Under the pieces are notes generated by a model that did not search any database, was not told the origin of the DNA, and was given only the letters and a program-made list of their open reading frames with translations. Source: Siminovitchia acidinfaciens (lineage in GTDB: Bacteria > Bacillota > Bacilli > Bacillales > Bacillaceae_C). From it: 64,000 nucleotides of DNA. The stretch lies in the NCBI RefSeq assembly GCF_003605385.1, contig NZ_QYTV02000004.1:124001-188000 (forward strand). Reading direction: 5' to 3'. Positions 17,384-25,064 of this stretch are shown here, piece by piece (position 1 is the first letter of the stretch; each line of letters starts with the position of its first letter). The translations under genes were made by a program, and so were the position numbers.

Positions 17384-18664
17384 TCAACCTATTAAACTTG
17401 GTAAATATAATGACAAGAACGGGAACACGATAATTAATATCAAGCTTAATAGCATAACGAATAAGAATGGAACACTCGCTTTAAATATAGATTCGATCGG
17501 CGATTTAGAGACTGCAGAAGCAACGAATAGATTGACACCGAATGGCGGAGTCACATATCCGATCGCCAGGTTCAAAATCATGATAACGCCGAAATGAACA
17601 GGATCTATACCTATTTGAATTGCGATTGGCAACAAGATTGGCGTCAAGATGACAATGGATACAACTACATCAATAAAGGCTCCCACCAAGAGCAAGAAAA
17701 GATTGATCAATATGAGAAGAACCCACTTATTATCTGAGATGGAGGTTAATGTTTCCACAATCGCATTCGGGATTCTTTCAATGGTTAAAATATAAGCAAA
17801 GGTGAATGACAAACCAACCATATAAATGGTTGCTCCTAATAATTGAAGGGTTTCTGTCAAACTTTCATATAGTTCTTTTCTTCCCAAGTTTTTGTGGATA
17901 AACATACCGACAATGAACGCATAAACGACCGCTACGACGGATGCTTCTGTTGGAGTAAACCACCCTAAGTAAATTCCCCCGAGGACGATAATTGGTGCCA
18001 GCAATGACCATTTCGCTTTCCAGGTTGCTTTTGCAATTTCACCAAATGACGACCTTTTGGTATCCAGTACAATATCTTTTTTTCTTAAAACGAGATAAGA
18101 AGCAAACATAAGCAGTATACCGATTAAAATACCCGGGATAATCCCGGCAGCAAATAACTTTCCAATAGAAACCTCTGCTACAACTCCATATAAGATGAAA
18201 GGGATACTCGGCGGAATGATAACTCCGAGTGATCCCGCTACAGCAGTAAGTCCAGCCCCAAAGCTTGTACCATATCTATTTCTTTTCATTTCAGGAATCA
18301 TAAAAGAACCAATAGCCCCAACTGTTGCAGGGCCGGATCCGGAGATGGCGGCAAAAAACATACTGGTCAGCACGGTCACCATCGCCAACCCTCCCTTAAC
18401 CCAGCCGATCAAGGCATTCGATAAGTCAAGGAGCCTCTTGGAAATACCGCCTCTGCCCATCAAAATACCTGCTAAAGTGAAAAAGGAAATTGACATGATG
18501 ACAGATGAGTTGATTCCTTTCAATGCCTGATCCAAAATAACAAAAATATCTATATTACTGGCTAATACTATTGTAGCCAAACATGCCAAGCCGATCGCTA
18601 TACCTATCGGGAGTCCAAGAATGATAAATAAAAATAAACTCGCAAATAATATAATTGTAGTCAA
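17384..18664 (-). CDS. dctM: TRAP transporter large permease subunit (DctM)
   Basis: About 426 aa, hydrophobic, with the DctM landmarks LGLPIGIAIGLACLA, GRGGISKRLLDLSNALIGWVKGGLAMVTVLTSMFFAAISGSGPATVGAIGS and SLGVIIPPSIPFILYG. It carries the ion-coupled transport step. The TTG at 18664 is preferred (GAGGTGG 5 bases upstream); the reading from 18673 would start inside the ribosome site. Follows dctQ in the operon. Confidence 0.93.
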   Translation of the reverse strand: MTTIILFASLFLFIILGLPIGIAIGLACLATIVLASNIDIFVILDQALKGINSSVIMSISFFTLAGILMGRGGISKRLLDLSNALIGWVKGGLAMVTVLTSMFFAAISGSGPATVGAIGSFMIPEMKRNRYGTSFGAGLTAVAGSLGVIIPPSIPFILYGVVAEVSIGKLFAAGIIPGILIGILLMFASYLVLRKKDIVLDTKRSSFGEIAKATWKAKWSLLAPIIVLGGIYLGWFTPTEASVVAVVYAFIVGMFIHKNLGRKELYESLTETLQLLGATIYMVGLSFTFAYILTIERIPNAIVETLTSISDNKWVLLILINLFLLLVGAFIDVVVSIVILTPILLPIAIQIGIDPVHFGVIMILNLAIGYVTPPFGVNLFVASAVSKSPIESIFKASVPFLFVMLLSLILIIVFPFLSLYLPSLIG

Positions 18665-18728
18665 ACAGCCCACCTCATTAAAAATAAAACTAGTTTAAAA
18701 GCTATAGTATAATTCTCCATGACTTTCT

Positions 18729-19232
18729 TTAAATAGTAGGAGTCGTATCAGGCTCTTCATCTTTAGGGCCGCCTTTAATGAGCTTAATGAACTCTTGTAT
18801 AAGGCGAATACTCATTAAAGCACCGCTTATAGGGATTGCAAGGTTTACAATCCATAATGGTATATTCAACATTGGGCTAGTGAAATTTGAAACTTGCTGC
18901 TCCATAACCCATTGGGTACCCGCAACCACGAGGAAAATAGAGAAACCTAAGAATATAAGAAGTTCCACGTATTTTACGTAGTGCTTTTTTCCTCTGAATA
19001 TCATTTCAGTAAATATTCCAATCCGGATATGACTTTTTGTTCTTATTGCATACGCAACCCCGATCCAAGCTAGCCACATGAAAATAAATCTAGACAATTC
19101 ATCGAAATAGCCAATGATTGGAATATGGATTAAATAACGGAAAACCACTTGTGAAAAAACTAGAAGAATAATGACTACAAACCCTATCATTAGAATCCAT
19201 TCATCCAGCTTTTCATCCAAGAATTTCTTCAT
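18729..19232 (-). CDS. dctQ: TRAP transporter small permease subunit (DctQ)
   Basis: The product has 167 aa with four membrane helices (about 15-35, 48-65, 86-106 and 125-145). The stretch FDELSRFIFMWLAWIGVAYAIRTKSHIRI is diagnostic for DctQ. It bridges the large permease and the binding protein encoded on either side. ATG with GGTGGTG upstream. Confidence 0.93.
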   Translation of the reverse strand: MKKFLDEKLDEWILMIGFVVIILLVFSQVVFRYLIHIPIIGYFDELSRFIFMWLAWIGVAYAIRTKSHIRIGIFTEMIFRGKKHYVKYVELLIFLGFSIFLVVAGTQWVMEQQVSNFTSPMLNIPLWIVNLAIPISGALMSIRLIQEFIKLIKGGPKDEEPDTTPTI

Positions 19233-19290
19233 TTTTACACCACCATTATTAATGAGTCCAGGCTAGATGGCTAACCTAGACTCATATATG

Positions 19291-20346
19291 TTATTCCGAA
19301 TAAGACTTTGCAATATCGATTAGATCTTTGCCAATTTCATCTTCATATTTCTCATAGATTGGCTGAACGGCTTCTTCAAATTTCTCGAGTTCTTTATCAG
19401 ACAATTCGATTATTTCAACGCCCTCATCAACCATTTTTTTACGGTCTGTTTTTTCTTGCTCAGCAACTAATTGACGGTGCTTTTCACCAACAATATTTCC
19501 TGCCTCCATTAAAACTTGCTGAAGGTCTTCAGGCAGGCTGTCATATGTTTCTTTATTAATAAAGGTTACAGCTGGGTGGAAGAAGTGATTTGTAACTGTA
19601 AAGTAATCAACTACTTCATAGAAGCTGGAAGACATCACATATGCAGCTGTTGAATCAAGCATGTCATGTGTTCCTTGAGAAAGAGCAGAATATACTTCAC
19701 CAAAGGCTAGTCCAGATGCATTCGTTCCAAGCGAGTTAAAGATGTCCATGTGCATTTTGTTTTCCATAACTCTCATGCGCATCCCTTTTAAATCATCTAC
19801 AGACTTAATTGGATCTTTCGCAGAAACCAATTGTTTAAAGCCGGTTGATCCCCAGCCAATTGACACTAATCCCATTTCTTCTAATTTCTTATCCAAAGCG
19901 GCACTGAGCTCACCGTCAAGTGCAGCATATGCTTGCTCTTCATTTTTGAAAAGAAATGGCAAGTCAAAAACCATAAAGCTGGAATTCAAGCTACTCATCG
20001 CCGGAGCCGAACTCATCGCAATGTCGACATCGCCTTTGATCGCTGCTTCAGCACCATCAGTTTCGGAAGGATAGAGCTGTCCGCAGCAAAACACTTCTAG
20101 TTGCAGACGGCCTTCAGACAATTCTTCCACTTTTTCTTTGTATTCCACCGCAACGGCGTGAGTCGGGTGATTTTCTTGAGCCACATGGTAATAGTTTAAT
20201 TTAATAGGGTCCTCACTAGTTCCGCTTCCTTTACTGCCGCTTGCTGAACTACTGCTTTTGCTAGTGCCGCATGCTGCAATAACCATTGAGGACAATATAA
20301 GAAAACCAAAGAAAAGTACACGTTTCAATATTTTGTTCACTTTCAT
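19291..20346 (-). CDS. dctP: TRAP transporter solute-binding lipoprotein (DctP)
   Basis: The product has 351 aa. A signal peptide with lipobox IAAC (C26) anchors it to the membrane. The DctP domain shows the conserved arginine region LKGMRMRVMENKMHMD, which binds the carboxylate of the cargo, and ALSQGTHDMLDSTAAYV. First gene of the operon, about 395 bases downstream of the sigma-54 promoter's predicted start. The ATG at 20346 is only three bases past the GGAG site; a GTG two codons later (20340) has better spacing and may be the true start. Confidence 0.92.
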   Translation of the reverse strand: MKVNKILKRVLFFGFLILSSMVIAACGTSKSSSSASGSKGSGTSEDPIKLNYYHVAQENHPTHAVAVEYKEKVEELSEGRLQLEVFCCGQLYPSETDGAEAAIKGDVDIAMSSAPAMSSLNSSFMVFDLPFLFKNEEQAYAALDGELSAALDKKLEEMGLVSIGWGSTGFKQLVSAKDPIKSVDDLKGMRMRVMENKMHMDIFNSLGTNASGLAFGEVYSALSQGTHDMLDSTAAYVMSSSFYEVVDYFTVTNHFFHPAVTFINKETYDSLPEDLQQVLMEAGNIVGEKHRQLVAEQEKTDRKKMVDEGVEIIELSDKELEKFEEAVQPIYEKYEDEIGKDLIDIAKSYSE

Positions 20347-20751
20347 TCTCTCCTCTCAATTTACCCTTATTTCAATTTAAATTTTCAGAAAATAACTACA
20401 CCGGCTTTAGCCAAGTTGGAAAACTACTCCCAAAAAAGGCCATCTGAATTACTCGAATATATTACCACCTCTTTATTCTCAAACGATAATGGACCAAACC
20501 TTTCAATTTTAATGTAGACGTTTTCATATATGGGCAACTTCTTCTTTACAAGACTCAAGCTGTAGTTATTTTATTCTTACATTAGAATAAAACTTGTTCA
20601 TACCATATAGAATCGCACCATGATAAACCTCGGTATCTTCCAAAATAAGAAGTAAACCCTTACAACTCTACATTACTTACGCGCAACATGTTTTAAAATT
20701 ACTGAATGAAACATATGTTAATTTCTCCATCCCCCTTTGCTTGTTTATTTA
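20347..20751 (-). other. Long untranslated leader ahead of dctP
   Basis: About 395 bases separate the predicted sigma-54 start point from dctP. No gene with a good ribosome site was seen on either strand. The other sigma-54 leaders here are 25-40 bases, so this one is unusually long. It could hold a second promoter or an RNA control element, but none was recognised. Confidence 0.5.
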
Positions 20752-20768
20752 TGCAACTTATATGCCAA
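20752..20768 (-). promoter_or_regulatory. Sigma-54 promoter of the TRAP/amidohydrolase operon
   Basis: Minus strand TTGGCATATAAGTTGCA, with GG and GC exactly 10 bases apart (plus GC at 20753-20754, CC at 20765-20766). Strong match to the -24/-12 consensus. Confidence 0.82.
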
Positions 20769-20929
20769 CTTATTCTTCAAATTGTAGCCAAAAGTGGTTA
20801 ATCCTGCTGCTTCCAATAATTTATGATTACGTTATTTTTTTAATCTTTCTATAATAATCGTGGAAGTTTGGTATTTTTTATCTTATAGTTGGCAAATCCT
20901 TTCTAATTAATGCCTTTTTACATGAAATT

Positions 20930-20945
20930 AATGCTTCTATGCATT
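20930..20945. promoter_or_regulatory. Candidate activator site AATGC-N6-GCATT, copy 1
   Basis: Inverted repeat AATGC-TTCTAT-GCATT about 160 bases upstream of the -24 box at 20.77 kb. The same arm sequence and spacing recur at 22538-22553 beside two further sigma-54 promoters. Confidence 0.65.
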
Positions 20946-21079
20946 ACCTTTGGTCCAAAAGGGGTGGTGTTTAGCTAAAAATAACAGTATAAAGTACTGA
21001 CAAGTGCTTGGATCAAATTAAATAAGCTTCGGAAGTCTCATTTAATGAATACGGACTTTAACGGCCTGACAGGGAGTCC

Positions 21080-22423
21080 TCATACTGAACATTCTCTGTT
21101 CACCGTGCCAATTGCTTCATTTAAAATATTAATCATCTTATTGATCCCATATTTATCGATGATTAATGGAGGTGCAAATATAAGTGTATCTGCCCCTTCA
21201 TATACTACTCCGCGATGGATGAGCCCTCGTTTTAATGATTCTGAGACAATTTTCGGAGCAAAAGGTTCATTGAATCTTTCATTAGTCTTTTTATCTTTCA
21301 CGATTTCAATTGCACCCATTAAACCAAGCCCACGAACTTCTCCAATGATTTCATGTTCTTGCTGTAACCATTTAAACCCATCCAGCATTTCTTCACCCAT
21401 AACTTTAGAATTATTGACCAATCCTTCTCTTTCAATAATTTCTATGTTTTTCAAAGCAATTGCACATGCCGTCGGGTGACCGCTATAGGTATATCCATGC
21501 ATGAACAAACCATCGGAAAGTTCTATTAAATCGTTGTGTATTTTACTAGAGATAATCACACCGCCCAAGGCTGCATACCCACTTGTAATCCCTTTAGCAA
21601 CGGACATTAGATCAGGTACAATTCCAAACTGCTCTACTCCAAAATAAGTACCAGTTCTGCCAAACCCTGTTATTACCTCATCTGCAATAAATAGAATATT
21701 ATACTGTTCACATATAGCTTTTATCTCTTTAAAGTAGTCTTGCGGAGGAAGATGAACTCCACCAGTTCCTTGAATTGGTTCCGAAATAAAAGCTGCAATC
21801 GTTTCTGCCCCTTCTTTTTGAATAAATGCTTTAAACTCTTCAAGGTTACTGTCCACATAATAAAAGTCCGGAGCTAACGAGGTGGTAAAATCCCGGAACG
21901 GCTTTAATCCTGTAGCGCTCGTTGCTCCCATGGCTACACCATGATAAGACTTTCTGCGCGAGACAATTTTCTTTTTTTCAGGTTTACCTCTTAACTTCCA
22001 ATAATGACGGACTAGTTTAAATGCTGTGTCATTAGATTCAGATCCGCCTGATGTGAAAAAGGTTGTGTTCAATCCCTCTGGAGTAATTTCCGCTATTTTA
22101 GCTGCTAATCGAATGGCCGGTTCATGGCTAAACGTTGCAAATGTTGAACTAAATCCCAGTTTTGAAATCTGTTCCATGGATACCTTCCCTAATTCTTCTC
22201 TTCCGTGTCCAATATTCACATTCCAAAGTGAGGAAAGTCCATCAATATATTCTTTACCATCTGTATCTTTTAAGTAAATCCCATTTCCTTCAGTAAAGAT
22301 AAGGGCAGGTCCCTCCTTCTGTTGTTCCTTAATAGATGACGTTGGGTGCAAAAAGTGCTTTTTGTCTAATTCCACCAAGATTGTCCAGTCAACGTCGGTT
22401 GTTGCTGTTAAATTCTCTGACAT
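21080..22423 (-). CDS. Class III (omega-amino acid) aminotransferase
   Basis: The product has 447 aa and is PLP-dependent. Cofactor motifs: TFFTSGGSESNDTAFKL, SYHGVAMGATSATG, FIADEVITGFGRTG (Asp binding the pyridine N) and SVAKGITSGYAALGG (Schiff-base Lys). The family transfers terminal amino groups of beta-alanine, taurine, GABA or diamines to pyruvate or 2-oxoglutarate. It has its own sigma-54 promoter (22474-22490) with a leader of about 40 bases and a GGAGGAGG ribosome site. It is divergent from an SDR reductase that could reduce the resulting semialdehyde. The exact substrate is not readable. Confidence 0.92.
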   Translation of the reverse strand: MSENLTATTDVDWTILVELDKKHFLHPTSSIKEQQKEGPALIFTEGNGIYLKDTDGKEYIDGLSSLWNVNIGHGREELGKVSMEQISKLGFSSTFATFSHEPAIRLAAKIAEITPEGLNTTFFTSGGSESNDTAFKLVRHYWKLRGKPEKKKIVSRRKSYHGVAMGATSATGLKPFRDFTTSLAPDFYYVDSNLEEFKAFIQKEGAETIAAFISEPIQGTGGVHLPPQDYFKEIKAICEQYNILFIADEVITGFGRTGTYFGVEQFGIVPDLMSVAKGITSGYAALGGVIISSKIHNDLIELSDGLFMHGYTYSGHPTACAIALKNIEIIEREGLVNNSKVMGEEMLDGFKWLQQEHEIIGEVRGLGLMGAIEIVKDKKTNERFNEPFAPKIVSESLKRGLIHRGVVYEGADTLIFAPPLIIDKYGINKMINILNEAIGTVNRECSV

Positions 22424-22473
22424 GTAATTTCCTCCTCCAACATTGATTAAATTTGATACTTGTTTTAATTAAA

Positions 22474-22490
22474 AGCAACTTTTGTGCCAA
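22474..22490 (-). promoter_or_regulatory. Sigma-54 promoter of the aminotransferase gene
   Basis: Minus strand TTGGCACAAAAGTTGCT; GG and GC are exactly 10 bases apart. It is an almost perfect consensus, and the predicted start is about 40 bases before the ATG. Confidence 0.88.
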
Positions 22491-22537
22491 TTATATAGAT
22501 TGATATCTTTGGATCTTTTACCTTTTTTGTAACTAGT

Positions 22538-22553
22538 AATGCAACTATGCATT
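22538..22553. promoter_or_regulatory. Candidate activator site AATGC-N6-GCATT, copy 2
   Basis: AATGC-AACTAT-GCATT lies between the two divergent sigma-54 promoters, about 50 bases from the aminotransferase -24 box and about 80 from that of the SDR. It shares both arms and the CTAT of the spacer with copy 1. Confidence 0.65.
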
Positions 22554-22629
22554 TTTATAATGTTATAAAAGATTGGGTTCGGGGCTTATTTCACAAAGGA
22601 GGGCTTTACTAATGGGCTTGTATTATTTA

Positions 22630-22647
22630 TTGGTATAGTTCTTGCTT
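22630..22647 (+). promoter_or_regulatory. Sigma-54 promoter of the SDR gene
   Basis: TTGGTATAGTTCTTGCTT with GG at 22632-22633 and GC at 22644-22645, 10 bases apart. The predicted start near 22657 leaves a short leader with the AGAGGTG ribosome site. Confidence 0.78.
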
Positions 22648-22681
22648 CTTTAATAAACAAACAATGAAAGAGGTGCAAACG

Positions 22682-23422
22682 ATGATAGACAAAGTTGCAA
22701 TCATTACAGGGGCTAGCAGTGGAATTGGCCATGCAACAGCAACAATGCTTGCTAAGAATGGAATTACAGTCATGCTGGCTGCACGCAGAGAGGATAGACT
22801 GCAACAGTTAAGAGATGAGATTGTGAATAATGGTGGGAAGGCAAGTTACAAAGTAACCGATGTTACGTCATATGATCAAATGAAAGAGTTAGTAGATAAG
22901 ACACTACACCATTTTGGTAAAGTTGACGTTTTGATAAACAACGCGGGAATTATGCCTATCTCTTACATGAGAAAATTGAAAGTAGATGATTGGAATCGAA
23001 TGATCGATGTAAATATCAAAGGAGTATTACATGGTATCGCTGCAGTTCTACCAACTATGCAGGAAAGAAATGAGGGGCACATTATTAACATTTCCTCTGT
23101 CGCAGGGTACGAAGTGTATCCACCTCGTGTTTTATATAGTGCTACAAAGCATGCTGTCCGAATTATTACTGAAGGATTGCGTAAAGAACTGCTGCCAGAG
23201 GAGAATATCAGAACTACGCTTATTTCACCTGGATCTGTTGACACAGAGCTAGTAGACAGTGTAAAAGATGAAGATGTGCTAAATATGATACGTGAAGAAG
23301 GATCATTGGATAGAACCATAAGCAGTGACGACATTGCAAATGCCATACTATATGCCATCCGTCAACCAAGTGCAGTTTCAGTGAATGATATTATTATTAG
23401 ACCTACAGCTCAAAGAAGATAG
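22682..23422 (+). CDS. Short-chain dehydrogenase/reductase (SDR; YdfG / sulfoacetaldehyde-reductase-like)
   Basis: About 246 aa. A Rossmann NAD(P) motif TGASSGIG, NNAGIMP, catalytic serine in NISSVAGY and Y-x3-K in YSATKHA are all present. The arginine pair after strand 2 (AARREDR) suggests NADPH preference. The ATG at 22682 is preferred over 22664 because AAAGAGGTG lies just before it and overlaps the earlier codons. It is divergent from an omega-aminotransferase and under a sigma-54 promoter, so it probably reduces an aldehyde made by that enzyme to the hydroxy acid (inference). Confidence 0.88.
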   Translation: MIDKVAIITGASSGIGHATATMLAKNGITVMLAARREDRLQQLRDEIVNNGGKASYKVTDVTSYDQMKELVDKTLHHFGKVDVLINNAGIMPISYMRKLKVDDWNRMIDVNIKGVLHGIAAVLPTMQERNEGHIINISSVAGYEVYPPRVLYSATKHAVRIITEGLRKELLPEENIRTTLISPGSVDTELVDSVKDEDVLNMIREEGSLDRTISSDDIANAILYAIRQPSAVSVNDIIIRPTAQRR

Positions 23423-23664
23423 AGTATATAAGCAGGAATAGAGCAGAATGAGTTTTTATAAATCTCTTAAAAGCCTCATCAGTCCTATTATCCATACAAC
23501 ATTCCGGTACATATTTATCTTTGAATATATTGTTAAACGTTGTACATCCTTGTTTTATATACATGTTCGGGGATTGTAATAATCCTTGCCTATATCCTCG
23601 TGGTTAGGGAGAACAACTGATGCATTACAGTCTCAGTACTGGATGCCTCCCTCATCATACAGAA

Positions 23665-23700
23665 AAGCCGCTAAGAGAAATCCATAGCGGCTTAGTTATT
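23665..23700 (+). terminator. Terminator downstream of the SDR gene
   Basis: AAGCCGCTA (23665-23673) pairs perfectly with TAGCGGCTT (23685-23693), followed by a T-rich tail. Confidence 0.75.
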
Positions 23701-24092
23701 TTGTGGATAAATATTGGAAAAGTTGGCTCCGCATGTCTTCCTTAACCTTTAGACATCATTGCTTATTTGATGTCTTGGAAGCGGCTCAACATTACTAGTT
23801 GTTGTATATAATGCACATTAATAAGGAAAATTGTAAAAAGTGTAATGCTATAACAATTTCTTCATAAAAACACTTATGAATTATAAACTCTTATTGTTCA
23901 ATTCCTATAATGTTTTGTTTTTCAATGCATTCATTGAAAACCCATAAATGAACCCCCTTCACTTCAACGCACAGAAAAAATCTACCTCTTTATTTTCACG
24001 AAGAGGCCATTAAGTGATAGAGCGGTAGAGAAAGAAATCTAAAAAACCGTGTCTACTATATTGACTTAATAAAAAAATACGAGCATCAAATA

Positions 24093-24119
24093 ATCCCCAC
24101 CTTAAAAACAGGTGGGGAT
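24093..24119. terminator. Perfect 10-bp hairpin
   Basis: ATCCCCACCT pairs perfectly with AGGTGGGGAT around a 7-base loop. No T-run is obvious on the plus side; a terminator or relic function is possible. Confidence 0.5.
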
Positions 24120-24314
24120 AAGACTATCATTTAGATAAATATTTTCTCTAAATACCCGACAAATCAATAGAAGGGTTGATGACCTAGGCGTCAATTGATC
24201 CAGCTTTTTACATTCTCTGTGTCTATGATTGGCAGTTTCTAAGAAATTGTTGGGTAGGCCCAAAGTTTTAAGTTGCTTTTCCTGGCTATCTCAATCACGC
24301 TAAACATCAGTGTA

Positions 24315-24527
24315 TTCACCGGAACCCTTCGACCTGGCTTGGCTGATGACCTACGGTTCAGTTCGCAAGACGTAGAAAACTTTCAGTCTGCAGTCACTCC
24401 AGAAGGCTATGACTGGCATCACCACGAAGAACCTGGAAAAATGCAGCTCGTAGACGAAGAAACCCATTCAGGTACCGGACATACCGGAGGACGGACCATA
24501 TGGGGTGGGGGAACGGAAAATCGATAG
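24315..24527 (+). pseudogene. Orphan C-terminal WHH-type nuclease domain of a polymorphic toxin
   Basis: About 70 codons in one open frame hold the HNH/EndoVII-superfamily WHH signature: GYDWHHHEEPGKMQLVD, then HTGGRTIWGGG. In Bacillaceae this domain is the toxic tip of LXG or RHS-type toxins. The long N-terminal delivery part is absent and the upstream sequence is degraded, so this is a remnant or an orphan cassette. No immunity gene follows; the next feature is an isochorismatase fragment on the other strand. A more decayed copy of the same tail lies at 34410-34487. Confidence 0.75.
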
Positions 24528-24838
24528 GGAGCCTGTCACTTTTCGAAATCCCCCGAATTATATCAAAAAGAAACCGCTGTGAGATACCTGCGGTTTCATC
24601 TATTGTTCGAAGTGAAGTAAATTTACACTCGTTCAACACTGACCGTTTCTTCAACCTTTTCGATAAAATCCTCTGCAGTCATAACATGAGCAGTGGATCC
24701 CCCTAAGACTGTCAAGAAAAACCGGTGAACTTCTGCAGCTGGTACCATTCCGAAACCAATATCTTTATAATCGTATATACCTGTCACATCCGATAGGAAA
24801 GCCACTTTATACTCCTGTACGTCGTATCTATCGCCGAT
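24465..24838. repeat. Left copy of a direct repeat flanking the WecBC island
   Basis: This segment (toxin tail, spacer hairpin, isochorismatase 3' end) matches 34434-34790. The isochorismatase part differs by only about six bases in about 185; the spacer and toxin part are more diverged. Both copies have the same orientation and bracket about 9.6 kb of polysaccharide genes. Confidence 0.8.
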
Positions 24839-24841
24839 CAC
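24623..24841 (-). pseudogene. Isochorismatase-family hydrolase fragment (C-terminal part)
   Basis: The last 60 or so codons, YKVAFLSDVTG to the terminal VSVERV, are about 97% identical in DNA to the intact gene at 34578. A one-base deletion just upstream (near 24806) shifts the frame, and homology ends near 24838. No catalytic residues remain, so it cannot be active. It complements the N-terminal fragment at 258-690. Confidence 0.85.
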
Positions 24842-24903
24842 TCCAGACCAGGTGCGTATTTCTACTGTTTACTTTTACGTATTTGGATATTTATTATCTA
24901 GAA

Positions 24904-24950
24904 AAAAGCCGTTCAACAGCTAAATTACCAATAGCTATTGAACGGCTTTT
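24904..24950 (-). terminator. Terminator of the WecBC polysaccharide operon
   Basis: A 19-bp stem (24904-24922 with 24932-24950) has one mismatch. On the minus strand it ends in a T-run. It lies about 115 bases past the epimerase stop. Confidence 0.85.
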
Positions 24951-25064
24951 CGTTGACTTCCTAAAGCTGCTTTGCTCTAGGTCAAACCTTAATCCTACTA
25001 GAGAAAATTTAGGATGAACCAAGTTTGCCCCACTCCCTTTTCCAAAGCGTCAGGGTCTGTTCCT

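Larger units (their letters stand above)
23423..24314. other. Gene-poor stretch with two terminators
   Basis: Almost 900 bases without a supportable gene. It contains hairpins at 23665-23693 and 24093-24119, and some eroded-looking coding-like sequence near 24180-24310 that leads into the toxin remnant. No promoter could be assigned. Confidence 0.6.
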
